The notes beneath the pieces are model-generated. The model saw only the letters and a list, made by a program, of their open reading frames with translations. It made no database searches and was not told the origin of the DNA. A program made the translations under genes and the position numbers. From Chitinophagaceae bacterium PMP191F (GTDB lineage: Bacteria > Bacteroidota > Bacteroidia > Chitinophagales > Chitinophagaceae), in the NCBI GenBank assembly GCA_001302245.1, contig LGYU01000004.1, positions 101,156-165,155 on the forward strand: 64,000 bases of DNA, written 5' to 3'. This document shows, piece by piece, positions 1-8,213 of this stretch (positions are counted from its first letter, which is position 1; each line of letters begins with the position of its first letter).

Positions 1-1497
1 GAAGAACATCATGATATATTTTCTTACTCCCATTTACAAAGTGATGGCTACCGTGATCACAGCAATATGCGCCGGGATGTTGCAACCTGGGAAACCCGTA
101 TCCGGATCAATGACAAACAACAGCTCAGTGCGTCTGTACTATATGGCAATCTTTATTATCAGACACCGGGGGCACTGACCAGGGCCGAATACAATAACAA
201 TCCCAAAGCCGCACGCCCCGCTGCCGGCGCATTTCCCAGTGCCGATGGTGCCAGGGCTGCTATTTACCAACAAACCTTTCTGGCTGGCATTACCCACAAT
301 TATTGCCTGACAGAACAACTGCAAAACCAGACTGTGGTATACGGCGCATTTTCACTGGTTAAAAATCCTACCTTTCGCAATTTTGAAAAACGTACAGAAC
401 CCCATTTCGGCGGCCGTTCTGTATTTACCTGGCAACATAACATTGATCAGACCGGATTACAGGTACTGATAGGCGGAGAGGCACAACAGGGCTTTTTTAA
501 TACCAAAACCTTCCAGAACAAAAACGGCAATCCCGATACGCTTATGACTGACGACGACATCAGCAACCGTATTATTTCAGGTTTTGTACAAACCGATATC
601 CGTTTCCCGTTCGGGTTTACTATTAATGCAGGTGTAAGTATTAACCACTCTGCAGTGACCGTTACAAGACTTTCTGTTCCTTCTTTTATTCCATTGAAAA
701 GAGCCTATAACAGTGAATGGGCACCACGATTGGCCCTTTCACAGAAACTGGGTTCACACATGCAGGTATATACCAGCATTTCCCGTGGTTTTTCACCGCC
801 CACTACTCAGGAAATATTGCCCTCCACCTCTGTTATCAGCCTGGGACTGGAAGCAGAACATGGTATTAATTATGAAGCAGGCATTAAAAGTTCCTGGCTG
901 CAACAACGGTTATATATTGAAGTGAACACCTTCTGGTACCAGTTGAAAAATGCCATTGTACAACGCAGAGATGCTTCCAATGCTGATTACTTTGTAAATG
1001 CCGGTTCTACACGTCAACAGGGTATTGAATCACAGGCATCCTATTACTGGCTACGTAATGAAACCGGGTTGTTTACCCAGGTTCGCACCTGGGCAGCTTA
1101 CACCTATAATCATTTCCGGTATCATGATTTTAAACAGCTCAATACAGACTTCTCAGGCAATAAATTACCCGGAGCCGCTACCAACACTTTTTCAGCCGGA
1201 GCAGACATCACTACAAAGCCTGGTTTATATACCAACCTCACCTGGTTTTACAGCGATCCTATTGCGCTGAATGATGCTAATACAGATATTGCCTCATCTT
1301 ACAACCTGTTTGGAGGCAGGATCGGCTGGCGTAAAACATATCACAAAACTACGCTGGATATTTTTGCCGGCGCCGATAACCTGTTCAATGTCCGCTATAG
1401 CCTGGGTAACGATATCAATGCCACCGGCGGACGTTATTATAATACGGCACCGGGAACTGCTTATTTTGCGGGAATCATTGTACGGCCTGGTTTTTAG
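1..1497 (+). CDS. TonB-dependent receptor, C-terminal part (5' end outside window)
   Basis: The frame is open from base 1, so the gene begins upstream and only about 498 C-terminal residues are visible. They show alternating aromatic/polar beta-strand segments of an outer-membrane beta-barrel and end in an aromatic residue (...VRPGF), as TonB-dependent receptors do. The N-terminal plug and TonB box are not in view. The barrel has the general look of FecA/siderophore-type receptors. Because a cobalamin riboswitch and cobalamin salvage genes follow directly, a corrinoid substrate (BtuB role) is a reasonable inference, but sequence alone does not show the ligand. The gene may have its own riboswitch outside the window. 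Confidence 0.85.
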   Translation, partial: EEHHDIFSYSHLQSDGYRDHSNMRRDVATWETRIRINDKQQLSASVLYGNLYYQTPGALTRAEYNNNPKAARPAAGAFPSADGARAAIYQQTFLAGITHNYCLTEQLQNQTVVYGAFSLVKNPTFRNFEKRTEPHFGGRSVFTWQHNIDQTGLQVLIGGEAQQGFFNTKTFQNKNGNPDTLMTDDDISNRIISGFVQTDIRFPFGFTINAGVSINHSAVTVTRLSVPSFIPLKRAYNSEWAPRLALSQKLGSHMQVYTSISRGFSPPTTQEILPSTSVISLGLEAEHGINYEAGIKSSWLQQRLYIEVNTFWYQLKNAIVQRRDASNADYFVNAGSTRQQGIESQASYYWLRNETGLFTQVRTWAAYTYNHFRYHDFKQLNTDFSGNKLPGAATNTFSAGADITTKPGLYTNLTWFYSDPIALNDANTDIASSYNLFGGRIGWRKTYHKTTLDIFAGADNLFNVRYSLGNDINATGGRYYNTAPGTAYFAGIIVRPGF

Positions 1498-1582
1498 AAA
1501 AAACAGTAACAGATCACTTAGCAGCAAACCTTTATCTCCGGAGGTATTAAAAAAATATTTATCATCATCCGCACTTCATCTG

Positions 1583-1590
1583 TACATTTG
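1583..1590 (+). promoter_or_regulatory. candidate -7 promoter element for the riboswitch operon
   Basis: TACATTTG matches the Bacteroidota -7 form TAnnTTTG and lies right at the 5' edge of the riboswitch, so a transcript starting a few bases downstream would begin in the P1 stem. No clear TTG -33 element is seen about 19 bases upstream, which keeps confidence moderate. Confidence 0.4.
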
Positions 1591-1591
1591 T

Positions 1592-1796
1592 TGGGTAATT
1601 GGTTCTTAGCCCGGCACTATGCCAGACTAAGATGAAAAGGGAAACCGGTGTAAATCCGGTGCTATTCCCGTAGCTGTAAGCAACTGTGAACCTTTGTGTT
1701 CACAAACTGCCCGATCTTCACACCACTGTTGCACATTAAGCAGCGGGAAGGTATCGGGGGTGGTAAGCAAGCCAGAAGACCTGCCAGTTATACCCA
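1592..1796 (+). ncRNA. cobalamin riboswitch (AdoCbl class)
   Basis: All core elements are visible. The closing P1 stem pairs TGGGTA (1592-1597) with TACCCA (1791-1796). A side stem pairs TCTTAG (1604-1609) with CTAAGA (1627-1632). The conserved core runs through GGGAA, GGTGTAAATCC and the CCCGTAGCTGTAA segment at about 1639-1679. The B12 box GCCAGAAGACCTGCC is at 1771-1785. It lies 150 bases upstream of the DUF6580 transporter and the cobalamin salvage genes, so it most likely shuts the operon down when adenosylcobalamin is plentiful. Confidence 0.95.
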
Positions 1797-1828
1797 TGCA
1801 TCAACAGGCTTTCGGGAAAAAAGGCCAG

Positions 1829-1877
1829 GATGAAATCCACTCTATGGCAGAAGATCTGTCTCTGCCTGCATTTCATC
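1829..1877 (+). promoter_or_regulatory. hairpin downstream of riboswitch, possible expression platform
   Basis: GATGAAAT (1829-1836) pairs with ATTTCATC (1870-1877), and GGCAG/CTGCC pair inside it. It lies between the riboswitch aptamer and the DUF6580 start. No long T-run follows, so it may act by pairing with the aptamer or by masking translation rather than as a simple terminator. Confidence 0.35.
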
Positions 1878-1946
1878 TTTACCGGATAAATATACCTGAA
1901 CTGACCTGCACACGACTGTATACTATTCGCCTATAAAAAACGCAAT

Positions 1947-2528
1947 ATGTCATTGAAGAAATTTAATCCGCGTTCTGTTATACTACTTGCTTTTATGCTG
2001 GCAGTAGCAGCTATTCGTGTGTTGCTAAGCTGGCAACCAGATATTTCTCCCATGTCAAATTTTACTCCGCTGGCTGCTATAGCATTGTTTGGCGGTGCCT
2101 ATTTTACCAAAAACACCAAGGCATATTTCTTCCCGCTTATTACTTTATGGCTGGGAGACATTGTACTGAATAAACTGGTTTTCTATCATGAATGGCGACT
2201 GCTTTACGACGGCTGGTACTGGACCTATGGATCATTTGCACTAATGGTGCTTACAGGGAAACTAATGATCAAAAAAGCAAATGTTGCCAATGTTGGTTTA
2301 TCAGCAATTGTTGCTACGTTTATTCACTGGCTAGGTACCAGCCCTGCCTGTCTGTTGATAAAAGGCTCTATGTATCCCCGGACATTTAATGGCTGGATCA
2401 CCAGCCTGATAGCTGCAATTCCCTACGAATGGAATATGCTGGTAAGTACACTTATATTCTGTGGCGTTTTGTTTGGGGGATTTGAATTGCTACAACGCAG
2501 ATACAGCTCTTTACAACCTGCTGTTTAA
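1947..2528 (+). CDS. DUF6580 family membrane protein, candidate cobalamin transporter
   Basis: This 193-residue protein has about five hydrophobic segments and the N-terminal SNFTPLAAIALFGGAYF region typical of the DUF6580 family, which resembles the substrate-binding (S) component of ECF-type vitamin transporters. It is the first gene behind the cobalamin riboswitch, which strongly suggests corrinoid transport across the inner membrane. No BtuC/BtuD permease and ATPase genes are in the window, so it may work alone or with a shared ECF module elsewhere. The start ATG follows the riboswitch leader by 150 bases. The role is inferred from context and family; the transport reaction itself is not shown. 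Confidence 0.8.
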   Translation: MSLKKFNPRSVILLAFMLAVAAIRVLLSWQPDISPMSNFTPLAAIALFGGAYFTKNTKAYFFPLITLWLGDIVLNKLVFYHEWRLLYDGWYWTYGSFALMVLTGKLMIKKANVANVGLSAIVATFIHWLGTSPACLLIKGSMYPRTFNGWITSLIAAIPYEWNMLVSTLIFCGVLFGGFELLQRRYSSLQPAV

Positions 2529-2551
2529 AATAACTCATCCAACATCCGTAT

Positions 2552-2595
2552 AAATGAGGAAGCGCTACGGCAGTCTTCCTCATTTCTTATTTTTC
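2552..2595 (+). terminator. intrinsic terminator or attenuator
   Basis: A perfect 11-bp stem, AAATGAGGAAG (2552-2562) with CTTCCTCATTT (2575-2585), has a 12-base loop and is followed by CTTATTTTT. It lies between the DUF6580 gene and the BtuF-like gene, so it should reduce read-through into the salvage genes or uncouple the two parts. Confidence 0.7.
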
Positions 2596-2614
2596 TCATC
2601 AAATTTTTCATTTC

Positions 2615-3553
2615 ATGACAGCTTCATCCTTCCTTCCTGCTGCTACGCAAATGATTTATGATATGGGCCTGCAATACCTGTTGCAGGGAGTTACATTTGA
2701 ATGTCCGCCGGAAGCGCTGGCAGAAAAAAGCAAAGTGGTACGGTGTGTACTGGAAGGAAAGACCTACAGCAGTCAGGAGATTGATAGAATATTTTCAGCC
2801 TCCAAGGCACAAGGCAAAAGCCTGTACTATGTAGATGAAAAATTGTTGCAATCCATCAATCCTGATATCATTTTTACACAGGATGTTTGTGAAGTTTGCC
2901 AGATAGATACCGCCTGCACCGCAGCAGCAGTGGCAAAACTTCCTAAAACACCACAACTCATTCCGCTCTCGCCCAATACATTGCAGGATGTTTTCCAGAC
3001 TGCAGTTACTATTGCCACTGCGTTGGGTAAAGAAGAAGCAGCATATAGCTATCTCGGCACTTTACAGCAAAGAATAGATGCTGTTACAGATGCACTGCGC
3101 AAACACAGAACGCCTTTACGCCGTGTAATGCTGATGGAGTGGATACAACCGATCTATAACTGCGGGCATTGGATCCCTTACCAGGTGGCACATGCAGGTG
3201 GTGTGGATATGCTCTCTAATCCCGGAGGCGACAGTATTGTAACCCAATGGGAAAAAATAGTACGTTATGATCCGGAGGTATTGGTAATAGCTCCCTGTGG
3301 ATTTACCACGGGAAGGACGAAAGAAGAATTACACCTGCTTACACAAAAACAGGAATGGGCAACACTGGCAGCAGTCAAGAACAAAGCCATATTCCTGGCA
3401 GATTATGATCTGTTTACACAACCCAGTGCAGGCACACTAACAGACGGCATTGAATTGCTGGCATCCCTATTTCACCCGAACATTTTTGAAGTACCACAGC
3501 ACCTGCAGGTAAAATATTCTTCATTCTTTCAAACATCCGTTGCCCATGTGTAA
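2615..3553 (+). CDS. BtuF-like corrinoid-binding protein without signal peptide
   Basis: The 312-residue protein is of the BtuF/periplasmic-binding type (COG0614). It opens directly with the conserved SFLPAATQMIYDMG segment, then has a VTFECPPEA motif and a central EWIQPIYNCGHWIPYQVAHAGG stretch characteristic of the cobalamin-binding subgroup. There is no signal peptide or lipobox, and no upstream in-frame extension that would supply one, so it is predicted to be cytoplasmic. Its stop overlaps the start of the CWC gene (ATGTGTAA), which indicates translational coupling. It may hand corrinoids to the salvage enzymes downstream; that role is inferred. Confidence 0.8.
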   Translation: MTASSFLPAATQMIYDMGLQYLLQGVTFECPPEALAEKSKVVRCVLEGKTYSSQEIDRIFSASKAQGKSLYYVDEKLLQSINPDIIFTQDVCEVCQIDTACTAAAVAKLPKTPQLIPLSPNTLQDVFQTAVTIATALGKEEAAYSYLGTLQQRIDAVTDALRKHRTPLRRVMLMEWIQPIYNCGHWIPYQVAHAGGVDMLSNPGGDSIVTQWEKIVRYDPEVLVIAPCGFTTGRTKEELHLLTQKQEWATLAAVKNKAIFLADYDLFTQPSAGTLTDGIELLASLFHPNIFEVPQHLQVKYSSFFQTSVAHV

Positions 3554-3767
3554 GCACGAAGAAAAAAAGTGTCCCCGGTGTGGCAAAGCATTTGAATGCA
3601 AAGTGGGCAATGTGTCTCAATGTCATTGCAACAATGTTACACTTACAGACGCAGAACGCAATTTTATAGCACAACGCTACCAGGATTGCCTGTGTCACAA
3701 ATGTCTTACAGACCTGAAGCAAGGCGCTGTTTTATTCATAGAAAAATACCTGCAGAATGCCCGGTAA
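3546..3767 (+). CDS. cysteine-rich CWC family protein
   Basis: This 73-residue protein has nine cysteines (2, 9, 12, 18, 26, 28, 48, 50, 53), including CPRCG, CHC and CLCHKC knuckles, which is a zinc-ribbon-like pattern matching the small cysteine-rich CWC family. I chose the ATG at 3546 over a TTG six bases upstream. The gene overlaps the BtuF-like stop by 8 bases and the cobU start by 11, so all three are translationally coupled. The function of the family is unknown; its place inside a cobalamin operon suggests a metal- or corrinoid-linked role. Confidence 0.75.
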   Translation: MCKHEEKKCPRCGKAFECKVGNVSQCHCNNVTLTDAERNFIAQRYQDCLCHKCLTDLKQGAVLFIEKYLQNAR

Positions 3768-4281
3768 AATAGTGTTCATTACTGGCGGTGCACGCAGCGG
3801 TAAAAGCCGTTATGCGCAAACAAAAGCATTACAGCTTAGCAGTAATCCTGTATATATTGCCACTGCCCGCCATTGGGATATTGAATTTGAACAACGTATT
3901 CAACAGCATCGCTCAGACAGAGATGAACGATGGACCAGCATTGAAGAAGAGAAATTCATCAGCAAAACCAATATTGCCGGAAAAGTAGTAGTGATCGATT
4001 GTGTTACTTTATGGCTTACCAATTTTTTCGTGGATCTTAGTAATGATATTGATCAATGCCTGGAAGCCTGCAAAAACGAACTCCAGGCACTTGCTTCTGT
4101 TGATGGTACTTTTATTATCATCAGCAACGAAATTGGTATGGGGGTCCATGCTGAAACAGAGATCGGAAGAAAATTTACTGATCTGCAGGGATGGGTCAAT
4201 CAATACATAGCAGAAATGGCTGAACAGGTTGTTCTGATGATCAGCGGCATTCCGGTTATTATTAAAGAGAAAACTGTATGA
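3757..4281 (+). CDS. cobU: adenosylcobinamide kinase / adenosylcobinamide-phosphate guanylyltransferase
   Basis: CobU phosphorylates adenosylcobinamide and then transfers GMP from GTP to give adenosylcobinamide-GDP. The Walker A loop GGARSGKS is at residues 10-17. The family's IQxH active-site segment is present as RIQQHRSDR, with His51 in the place of the guanylylated histidine, and VVVIDCVTLWLTN forms the Walker B-like strand. The length of 174 residues is normal. The gene overlaps the CWC gene upstream and the DUF71 gene downstream (ATGA-type overlap at 4278-4281), so it is firmly inside one operon. Confidence 0.95.
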   Translation: MPGKIVFITGGARSGKSRYAQTKALQLSSNPVYIATARHWDIEFEQRIQQHRSDRDERWTSIEEEKFISKTNIAGKVVVIDCVTLWLTNFFVDLSNDIDQCLEACKNELQALASVDGTFIIISNEIGMGVHAETEIGRKFTDLQGWVNQYIAEMAEQVVLMISGIPVIIKEKTV

Positions 4282-4994
4282 TGAAGGCTTACATGAACTG
4301 GAGCGGAGGCAAAGACTCTTCTCTATGTCTTTACCGCATCTTACAGCAAAAGCAATACAATGTGGATTGCCTGCTTACCAGTGTAAATGCTACCTACAAC
4401 CGCATTTCAATGCATGGAGTGAGAAGGGAATTGCTGGAAGCACAGTCACACACATTGGGAATTAATCTGACCACTATCGAATTGCCGGAACAGCCTTCTA
4501 TGCAACAATATGAATCAGAATTGCTGCAAAAGATAAGTTCCTTGAAAAATACAGGATATACCCATTCTATATTCGGAGATATTTTTTTGGAAGACCTGCG
4601 GCAATACCGTGAACAACAGTTGGAGCAAGCCGGTATCACAGCCGTATTTCCCTTGTGGAAGGTCCCTACATCACAATTGATGCAGGAGTTTCTGGCAGCA
4701 GGCTTTCAGGCTATTGTGGTTTGTGTAAATGAGCAGTTCCTGGATAAAAGTTTCTGTGGCAGGCTGATAGACGAATCTTTTGTACATGATTTGCCTGCCA
4801 ATGTTGATATATGCGGCGAAAACGGCGAATACCATTCCTATGTATTTAATGGGCCCGTTTTTAAACATCCAATACACTATTCAAAAGGAGAGATCATATA
4901 TCGCCGCTATGATACTCCTCTTTCTGTTTCAACTGATATGGACCAGCCCTCACAATACGGGTTTTATTTCTGTGACCTGTTGCCTGTAGGTTAG
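4278..4994 (+). CDS. DUF71/COG2102 PP-loop ATPase, predicted cobalamin-salvage subgroup
   Basis: This 238-residue protein carries the PP-loop SGGKDSS at residues 9-15, a THSIFGDIFLEDLRQY segment, and a GENGEYHSYVFNGPVF motif near residues 190-206, all typical of the diphthine-ammonia ligase (Dph6) family. Bacteria lack diphthamide. A bacterial subgroup of DUF71 has been predicted by comparative genomics to act in B12 salvage, and placement between cobU and cobT fits that. The family chemistry is ATP-dependent activation of a carboxylate for amide formation, so a corrinoid side-chain reaction is possible; the substrate is unknown. Confidence 0.8.
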   Translation: MMKAYMNWSGGKDSSLCLYRILQQKQYNVDCLLTSVNATYNRISMHGVRRELLEAQSHTLGINLTTIELPEQPSMQQYESELLQKISSLKNTGYTHSIFGDIFLEDLRQYREQQLEQAGITAVFPLWKVPTSQLMQEFLAAGFQAIVVCVNEQFLDKSFCGRLIDESFVHDLPANVDICGENGEYHSYVFNGPVFKHPIHYSKGEIIYRRYDTPLSVSTDMDQPSQYGFYFCDLLPVG

Positions 4995-5022
4995 AACGCA
5001 CTTAACATCAATAATATTTTCT

Positions 5023-6045
5023 ATGCCGCTGAAAGAAGAACTTCAACTGATCATTGATAATAAAACCAAGCCGCCGGGTGCGCTGGGTGAGCTTGAAAAT
5101 ATTGCATTACAAGCAGGCCTGATACAACAGACCACCCGGCCACACATTACACAACCACATATTGTTGTATTTGCCGGCGATCATGGTATTGCTCGAACAG
5201 GGCTTGTAAATCCCTATCCGCAGGAAGTAACAGCACAGATGGTACAAAACTTTCTTCACGGTGGTGCAGCCATCAATGTATTCTGCAAACAGCACCAGAT
5301 CGTTCTGAAAGTGGCCGATGCTGGTATACAGTCTGACATCATATCGGACAACCCGATGTTTATTAATGCTAAAATGGGTTATAGCACCCGCAACTATCTT
5401 GAAGCAATAGCTATAGATGAACCCGTTGTATTACAAGTCATCGAAAAGGGAAAGGCCATTGTAAAAGAGATTGCACAAAACGGTTGCAATTGTATAGGCT
5501 TTGGAGAAATGGGCATTGGTAACACCTCTTCGGCTGCCCTGATCATGAGCGCTATTACAGGTTTACCAGTGGAGCAATGTACAGGAAGGGGTACTGGTGT
5601 TAATGATCAGCAATTGCAGGTAAAGATCCGGACGCTGCAACAGGTATATGATAAACATCAGCTATATCTATACAAAGATCAGCCGGTTGCTTTATTGTCA
5701 AAGATCGGAGGTTTTGAACTTGCCATGCTTACCGGCGCCTACCTGGAAGCTGCAACGCAAAAAATGATCATTGTAGTAGATGGTTTTATTACTACTGCTG
5801 CGTTATTGCTGGCACAACAACTTCGTCCTTCCATACTTCGATACTGCATTTTTGCCCATACCAGCGGCGAACAGGGGCATGAGAAAATGTTATCCTATCT
5901 GCATGCCACGCCACTTTTGCAACTGGGCATGCGATTGGGTGAAGGCACTGGTGCCGCACTGGCCATTCCCCTCATTCAATCTGCTGTTCTTTTCTTAAAT
6001 GAAATGGCTTCTTTTACAACTGCCGGTGTTTCCGGCGCACAATAA
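5023..6045 (+). CDS. cobT: nicotinate-nucleotide--dimethylbenzimidazole phosphoribosyltransferase
   Basis: CobT makes alpha-ribazole phosphate from a lower-ligand base and nicotinate mononucleotide. The 340-residue protein has the N-terminal KTKPPGALGELE motif, the VFAGDHGIA segment, the GFGEMGIGNTSSAA nucleotide-binding segment, and the C-terminal RLGEGTGAALA motif with the catalytic glutamate near residue 307. Length is normal. It lies 28 bases after the DUF71 gene and 6 bases before cobS, in the same operon. Confidence 0.95.
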   Translation: MPLKEELQLIIDNKTKPPGALGELENIALQAGLIQQTTRPHITQPHIVVFAGDHGIARTGLVNPYPQEVTAQMVQNFLHGGAAINVFCKQHQIVLKVADAGIQSDIISDNPMFINAKMGYSTRNYLEAIAIDEPVVLQVIEKGKAIVKEIAQNGCNCIGFGEMGIGNTSSAALIMSAITGLPVEQCTGRGTGVNDQQLQVKIRTLQQVYDKHQLYLYKDQPVALLSKIGGFELAMLTGAYLEAATQKMIIVVDGFITTAALLLAQQLRPSILRYCIFAHTSGEQGHEKMLSYLHATPLLQLGMRLGEGTGAALAIPLIQSAVLFLNEMASFTTAGVSGAQ

Positions 6046-6051
6046 TATCTC

Positions 6052-6867
6052 ATGATAAAGAGCGAGCTTCGCATTTTTTTTACCGCTGTAATGTTCCTTA
6101 CACGGTTGCCTGTTCCTGCATTCACTGATCATTCGCAGGACTATCTCGAAAAATCCACGCGTTACTTTCCTCTCATAGGGTGGATAACAGGTGCTATCAG
6201 CGCACTCACCTTTATCATTTTCAGTAAATATATTGGTACCGATATTGCCATACTGGCCTCCATTATTGCGGGTATTCTTACCACCGGTGCATTGCATGAA
6301 GACGGTTTTGCCGATGTGTGTGACGCATTTGGCGGTGGATGGACCAAAGAAAAGATTCTGCTTATTATGAAAGACAGCAGGCTGGGCACTTTTGGTGTTA
6401 TAGGTTTGATATGCGTACTGGGCGCCAAATTCCTGCTTCTGAAAGAGCTTCCCACTTTTATGCCCGATCTTTCCAGTCCTACCACCAACGTTCTTTTTAA
6501 TTACCGTTATTTTCTACTCATCGTCATTGCTGCACATAGCATCAGTCGTTTGATGAGCGTACTTACCATCAATCTTTTTGACTATGTTACAGATCCGGAT
6601 ACCAGCAAATCAAAACCGGTTACCAGTCGCAAACCTACTGCCGGTATCATTGTTGTTGCCTGTGTTTTTGGGTTACTCCCCCTGACACTGCTGGACTGGC
6701 ATTTTTTATTCTGTCTCATACCCGTAATGTATGCCGGTTACCAGCTAGCATGCTATTTTAAAAAATGGATCGGTGGTTACACCGGCGATTGCCTGGGGGC
6801 CATTCAGCAGGTAAGTGAACTTACTTTTTATCTTTGTGCCATCATTGTATGGAAATATTTTCCATAA
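6052..6867 (+). CDS. cobS: adenosylcobinamide-GDP ribazoletransferase (cobalamin synthase)
   Basis: CobS joins adenosylcobinamide-GDP with alpha-ribazole (phosphate) in the inner membrane, the last step of nucleotide-loop assembly. The 271-residue protein is mostly hydrophobic with several membrane segments. It carries the signature LHEDGFADVCDAFGGG (residues 81-96, acidic residues 83, 84, 88 and 91) followed by MKDSRLGTFG (106-115), both diagnostic for the family. The start ATG lies 6 bases after the cobT stop. Confidence 0.95.
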   Translation: MIKSELRIFFTAVMFLTRLPVPAFTDHSQDYLEKSTRYFPLIGWITGAISALTFIIFSKYIGTDIAILASIIAGILTTGALHEDGFADVCDAFGGGWTKEKILLIMKDSRLGTFGVIGLICVLGAKFLLLKELPTFMPDLSSPTTNVLFNYRYFLLIVIAAHSISRLMSVLTINLFDYVTDPDTSKSKPVTSRKPTAGIIVVACVFGLLPLTLLDWHFLFCLIPVMYAGYQLACYFKKWIGGYTGDCLGAIQQVSELTFYLCAIIVWKYFP

Positions 6868-6887
6868 TCACTCTTATCAACTGGATT

Positions 6888-7487
6888 ATGCCCATTTACC
6901 TGATACGTCATACAGCTCCTGCAGTTGAAAAAGGTATCTGTTACGGACAGGCTGACATTGATGTGCTGGATACGTTTGAAACAGAGGCAACAATCATCCG
7001 GCAGCATTTGCCTGTTAACCTGCAACATGTTTACAGCAGTCCTCTTCAACGTTGCCGGAAACTGGCAGACTGGTTATTTCCGGATACAAATATCGTTAAC
7101 GAGCCTCTTTTGAAAGAGATACATTGCGGTGAATGGGAATTGCAACACTGGGATGCTATTCCCAAGGAAATTATTGATCCCTGGATGAATGATTTTGTCA
7201 ATGTGGCTATACCTGGGGGTGAAAGTTATGTTGCCCTGCATCAACGAGTAACACGTTGCTTTGAGCAGATCTGCCACCGGCATTCCAATGCAGTCATTGT
7301 AACACATGGAGGAGTGATCAGAAGTATATTGGCACATATCACACAAACGCCGCTGAAAGATTCCTTTGGCGCATTTGCTATTCATTACGGCTGTGTTATT
7401 CAACTGGACCAGACAGATGGTAAATTCACATATCAGCCACTTTCCAATATTGCCACGCCCAAAGAACAACACAAACCTACCCGGTAA
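6888..7487 (+). CDS. cobC: histidine phosphatase, alpha-ribazole phosphatase (CobC-like)
   Basis: The 199-residue protein starts at the ATG of MPIYLIRHTAPAVEKG, with the phosphohistidine motif RHT (Arg7, His8), Arg55 in the SSPLQR motif, GEWE near residue 82, and the second catalytic histidine at 140 in VTHGG. This is the branch-1 histidine phosphatase fold. CobC removes phosphate from alpha-ribazole 5'-phosphate or from the cobalamin phosphate product. An upstream in-frame ATG at 6834 lies inside cobS and would add residues not conserved in the family, so I prefer 6888. It is the last gene of the salvage operon. Confidence 0.88.
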   Translation: MPIYLIRHTAPAVEKGICYGQADIDVLDTFETEATIIRQHLPVNLQHVYSSPLQRCRKLADWLFPDTNIVNEPLLKEIHCGEWELQHWDAIPKEIIDPWMNDFVNVAIPGGESYVALHQRVTRCFEQICHRHSNAVIVTHGGVIRSILAHITQTPLKDSFGAFAIHYGCVIQLDQTDGKFTYQPLSNIATPKEQHKPTR

Positions 7488-7537
7488 ATCAATTTTCCGG
7501 ATGTACGTTATTCATATATTTGCCCAAATCAGTGGTT

Positions 7538-8116
7538 ATGCCATTAAAAATGGATGATATCATCACCGTAACATTTACCCTGTTCGCTATTATTGATATT
7601 ATTGGCTCTATTCCCCTGCTGATTTCATTGAAACAGAAAATGGGTGGCATACACGAAATGCAGGCCACACTTATTTCCGGCGGATTGATGATCCTTTTTC
7701 TGTATGCTGGCGAAAAATTTCTGGGCGTATTGGGGCTGGATGTAAAATCCTTTGCTGTAGGGGGTTCTATTGTCATTTTTATCCTGGGACTCGAAATGGT
7801 ATTGGGCATTGAATTTTTCAAAAGCGACAACAATTCCAAAGCTGGCACTATTGTTCCTATAGCCTTTCCGCTGATTGCAGGTTCGGGAACACTTACTACG
7901 GTGATATCACTGCCAGCCAACTATCATAAAACTGTGATCCTTATCGGGATATTGATCAACCTGATAATCATTTATATTGTTTTAAAGTCCTTAAACTATA
8001 TTGCAAAACTTTTGGGACCGGCAGGATTAATCGCAATCAGAAAGTTTTTTGGCGTAATTTTGCTGGCCATTGCCGTAAAGATCTTTGTAACCAATGTAAG
8101 CGGGCTGATCAAATAA
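7538..8116 (+). CDS. MarC family integral membrane protein (UPF0056)
   Basis: About 192 residues with six predicted membrane segments. The N-terminal half has the MarC hallmark FAIIDIIGSIPLLISL, and the centre has the PIAFPLIAGSGTLTTVISL repeat-like motif. MarC proteins are of unknown function; an early link to multiple antibiotic resistance was not upheld. The ATG at 7538 gives a compact N-terminus (MPLKMDD); a TTG 18 bases upstream is less likely. It is 50 bases beyond cobC and could share its transcript, but nothing ties it to cobalamin. Confidence 0.85.
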   Translation: MPLKMDDIITVTFTLFAIIDIIGSIPLLISLKQKMGGIHEMQATLISGGLMILFLYAGEKFLGVLGLDVKSFAVGGSIVIFILGLEMVLGIEFFKSDNNSKAGTIVPIAFPLIAGSGTLTTVISLPANYHKTVILIGILINLIIIYIVLKSLNYIAKLLGPAGLIAIRKFFGVILLAIAVKIFVTNVSGLIK

Positions 8117-8135
8117 CCTGCTAACGCAAATAAAT

Positions 8136-8207
8136 GGCTTCGTAGTACAATGGATAGTATGAGAGTTTCCGAAGCTCCAGATCCAGGTTCGATTCCTGGC
8201 GAAGCCA
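8136..8207 (+). tRNA. tRNA-Arg (anticodon CCG)
   Basis: The 72 bases fold as a cloverleaf: acceptor GGCTTCG/CGAAGCC with discriminator A, a four-pair D arm, an anticodon loop TTCCGAA with CCG at positions 34-36, a four-base variable loop, and a T arm CCAGG-TTCGATT-CCTGG. The first anticodon-stem pair is an A-C mismatch. The 3' CCA is not encoded. CCG reads the arginine codon CGG. Confidence 0.93.
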
Positions 8208-8213
8208 CACATT

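Noticed and set aside
1..1497. Firm assignment of the first gene as btuB
   Set aside because: The barrel part does not show the ligand and the plug is outside the window; only the neighbourhood points to corrinoids, so no symbol was given.
8027..8212. Reading frames on the - strand across the tRNA gene
   Set aside because: They are antisense to the MarC gene and to a well-folded tRNA, with no protein-like features of their own.
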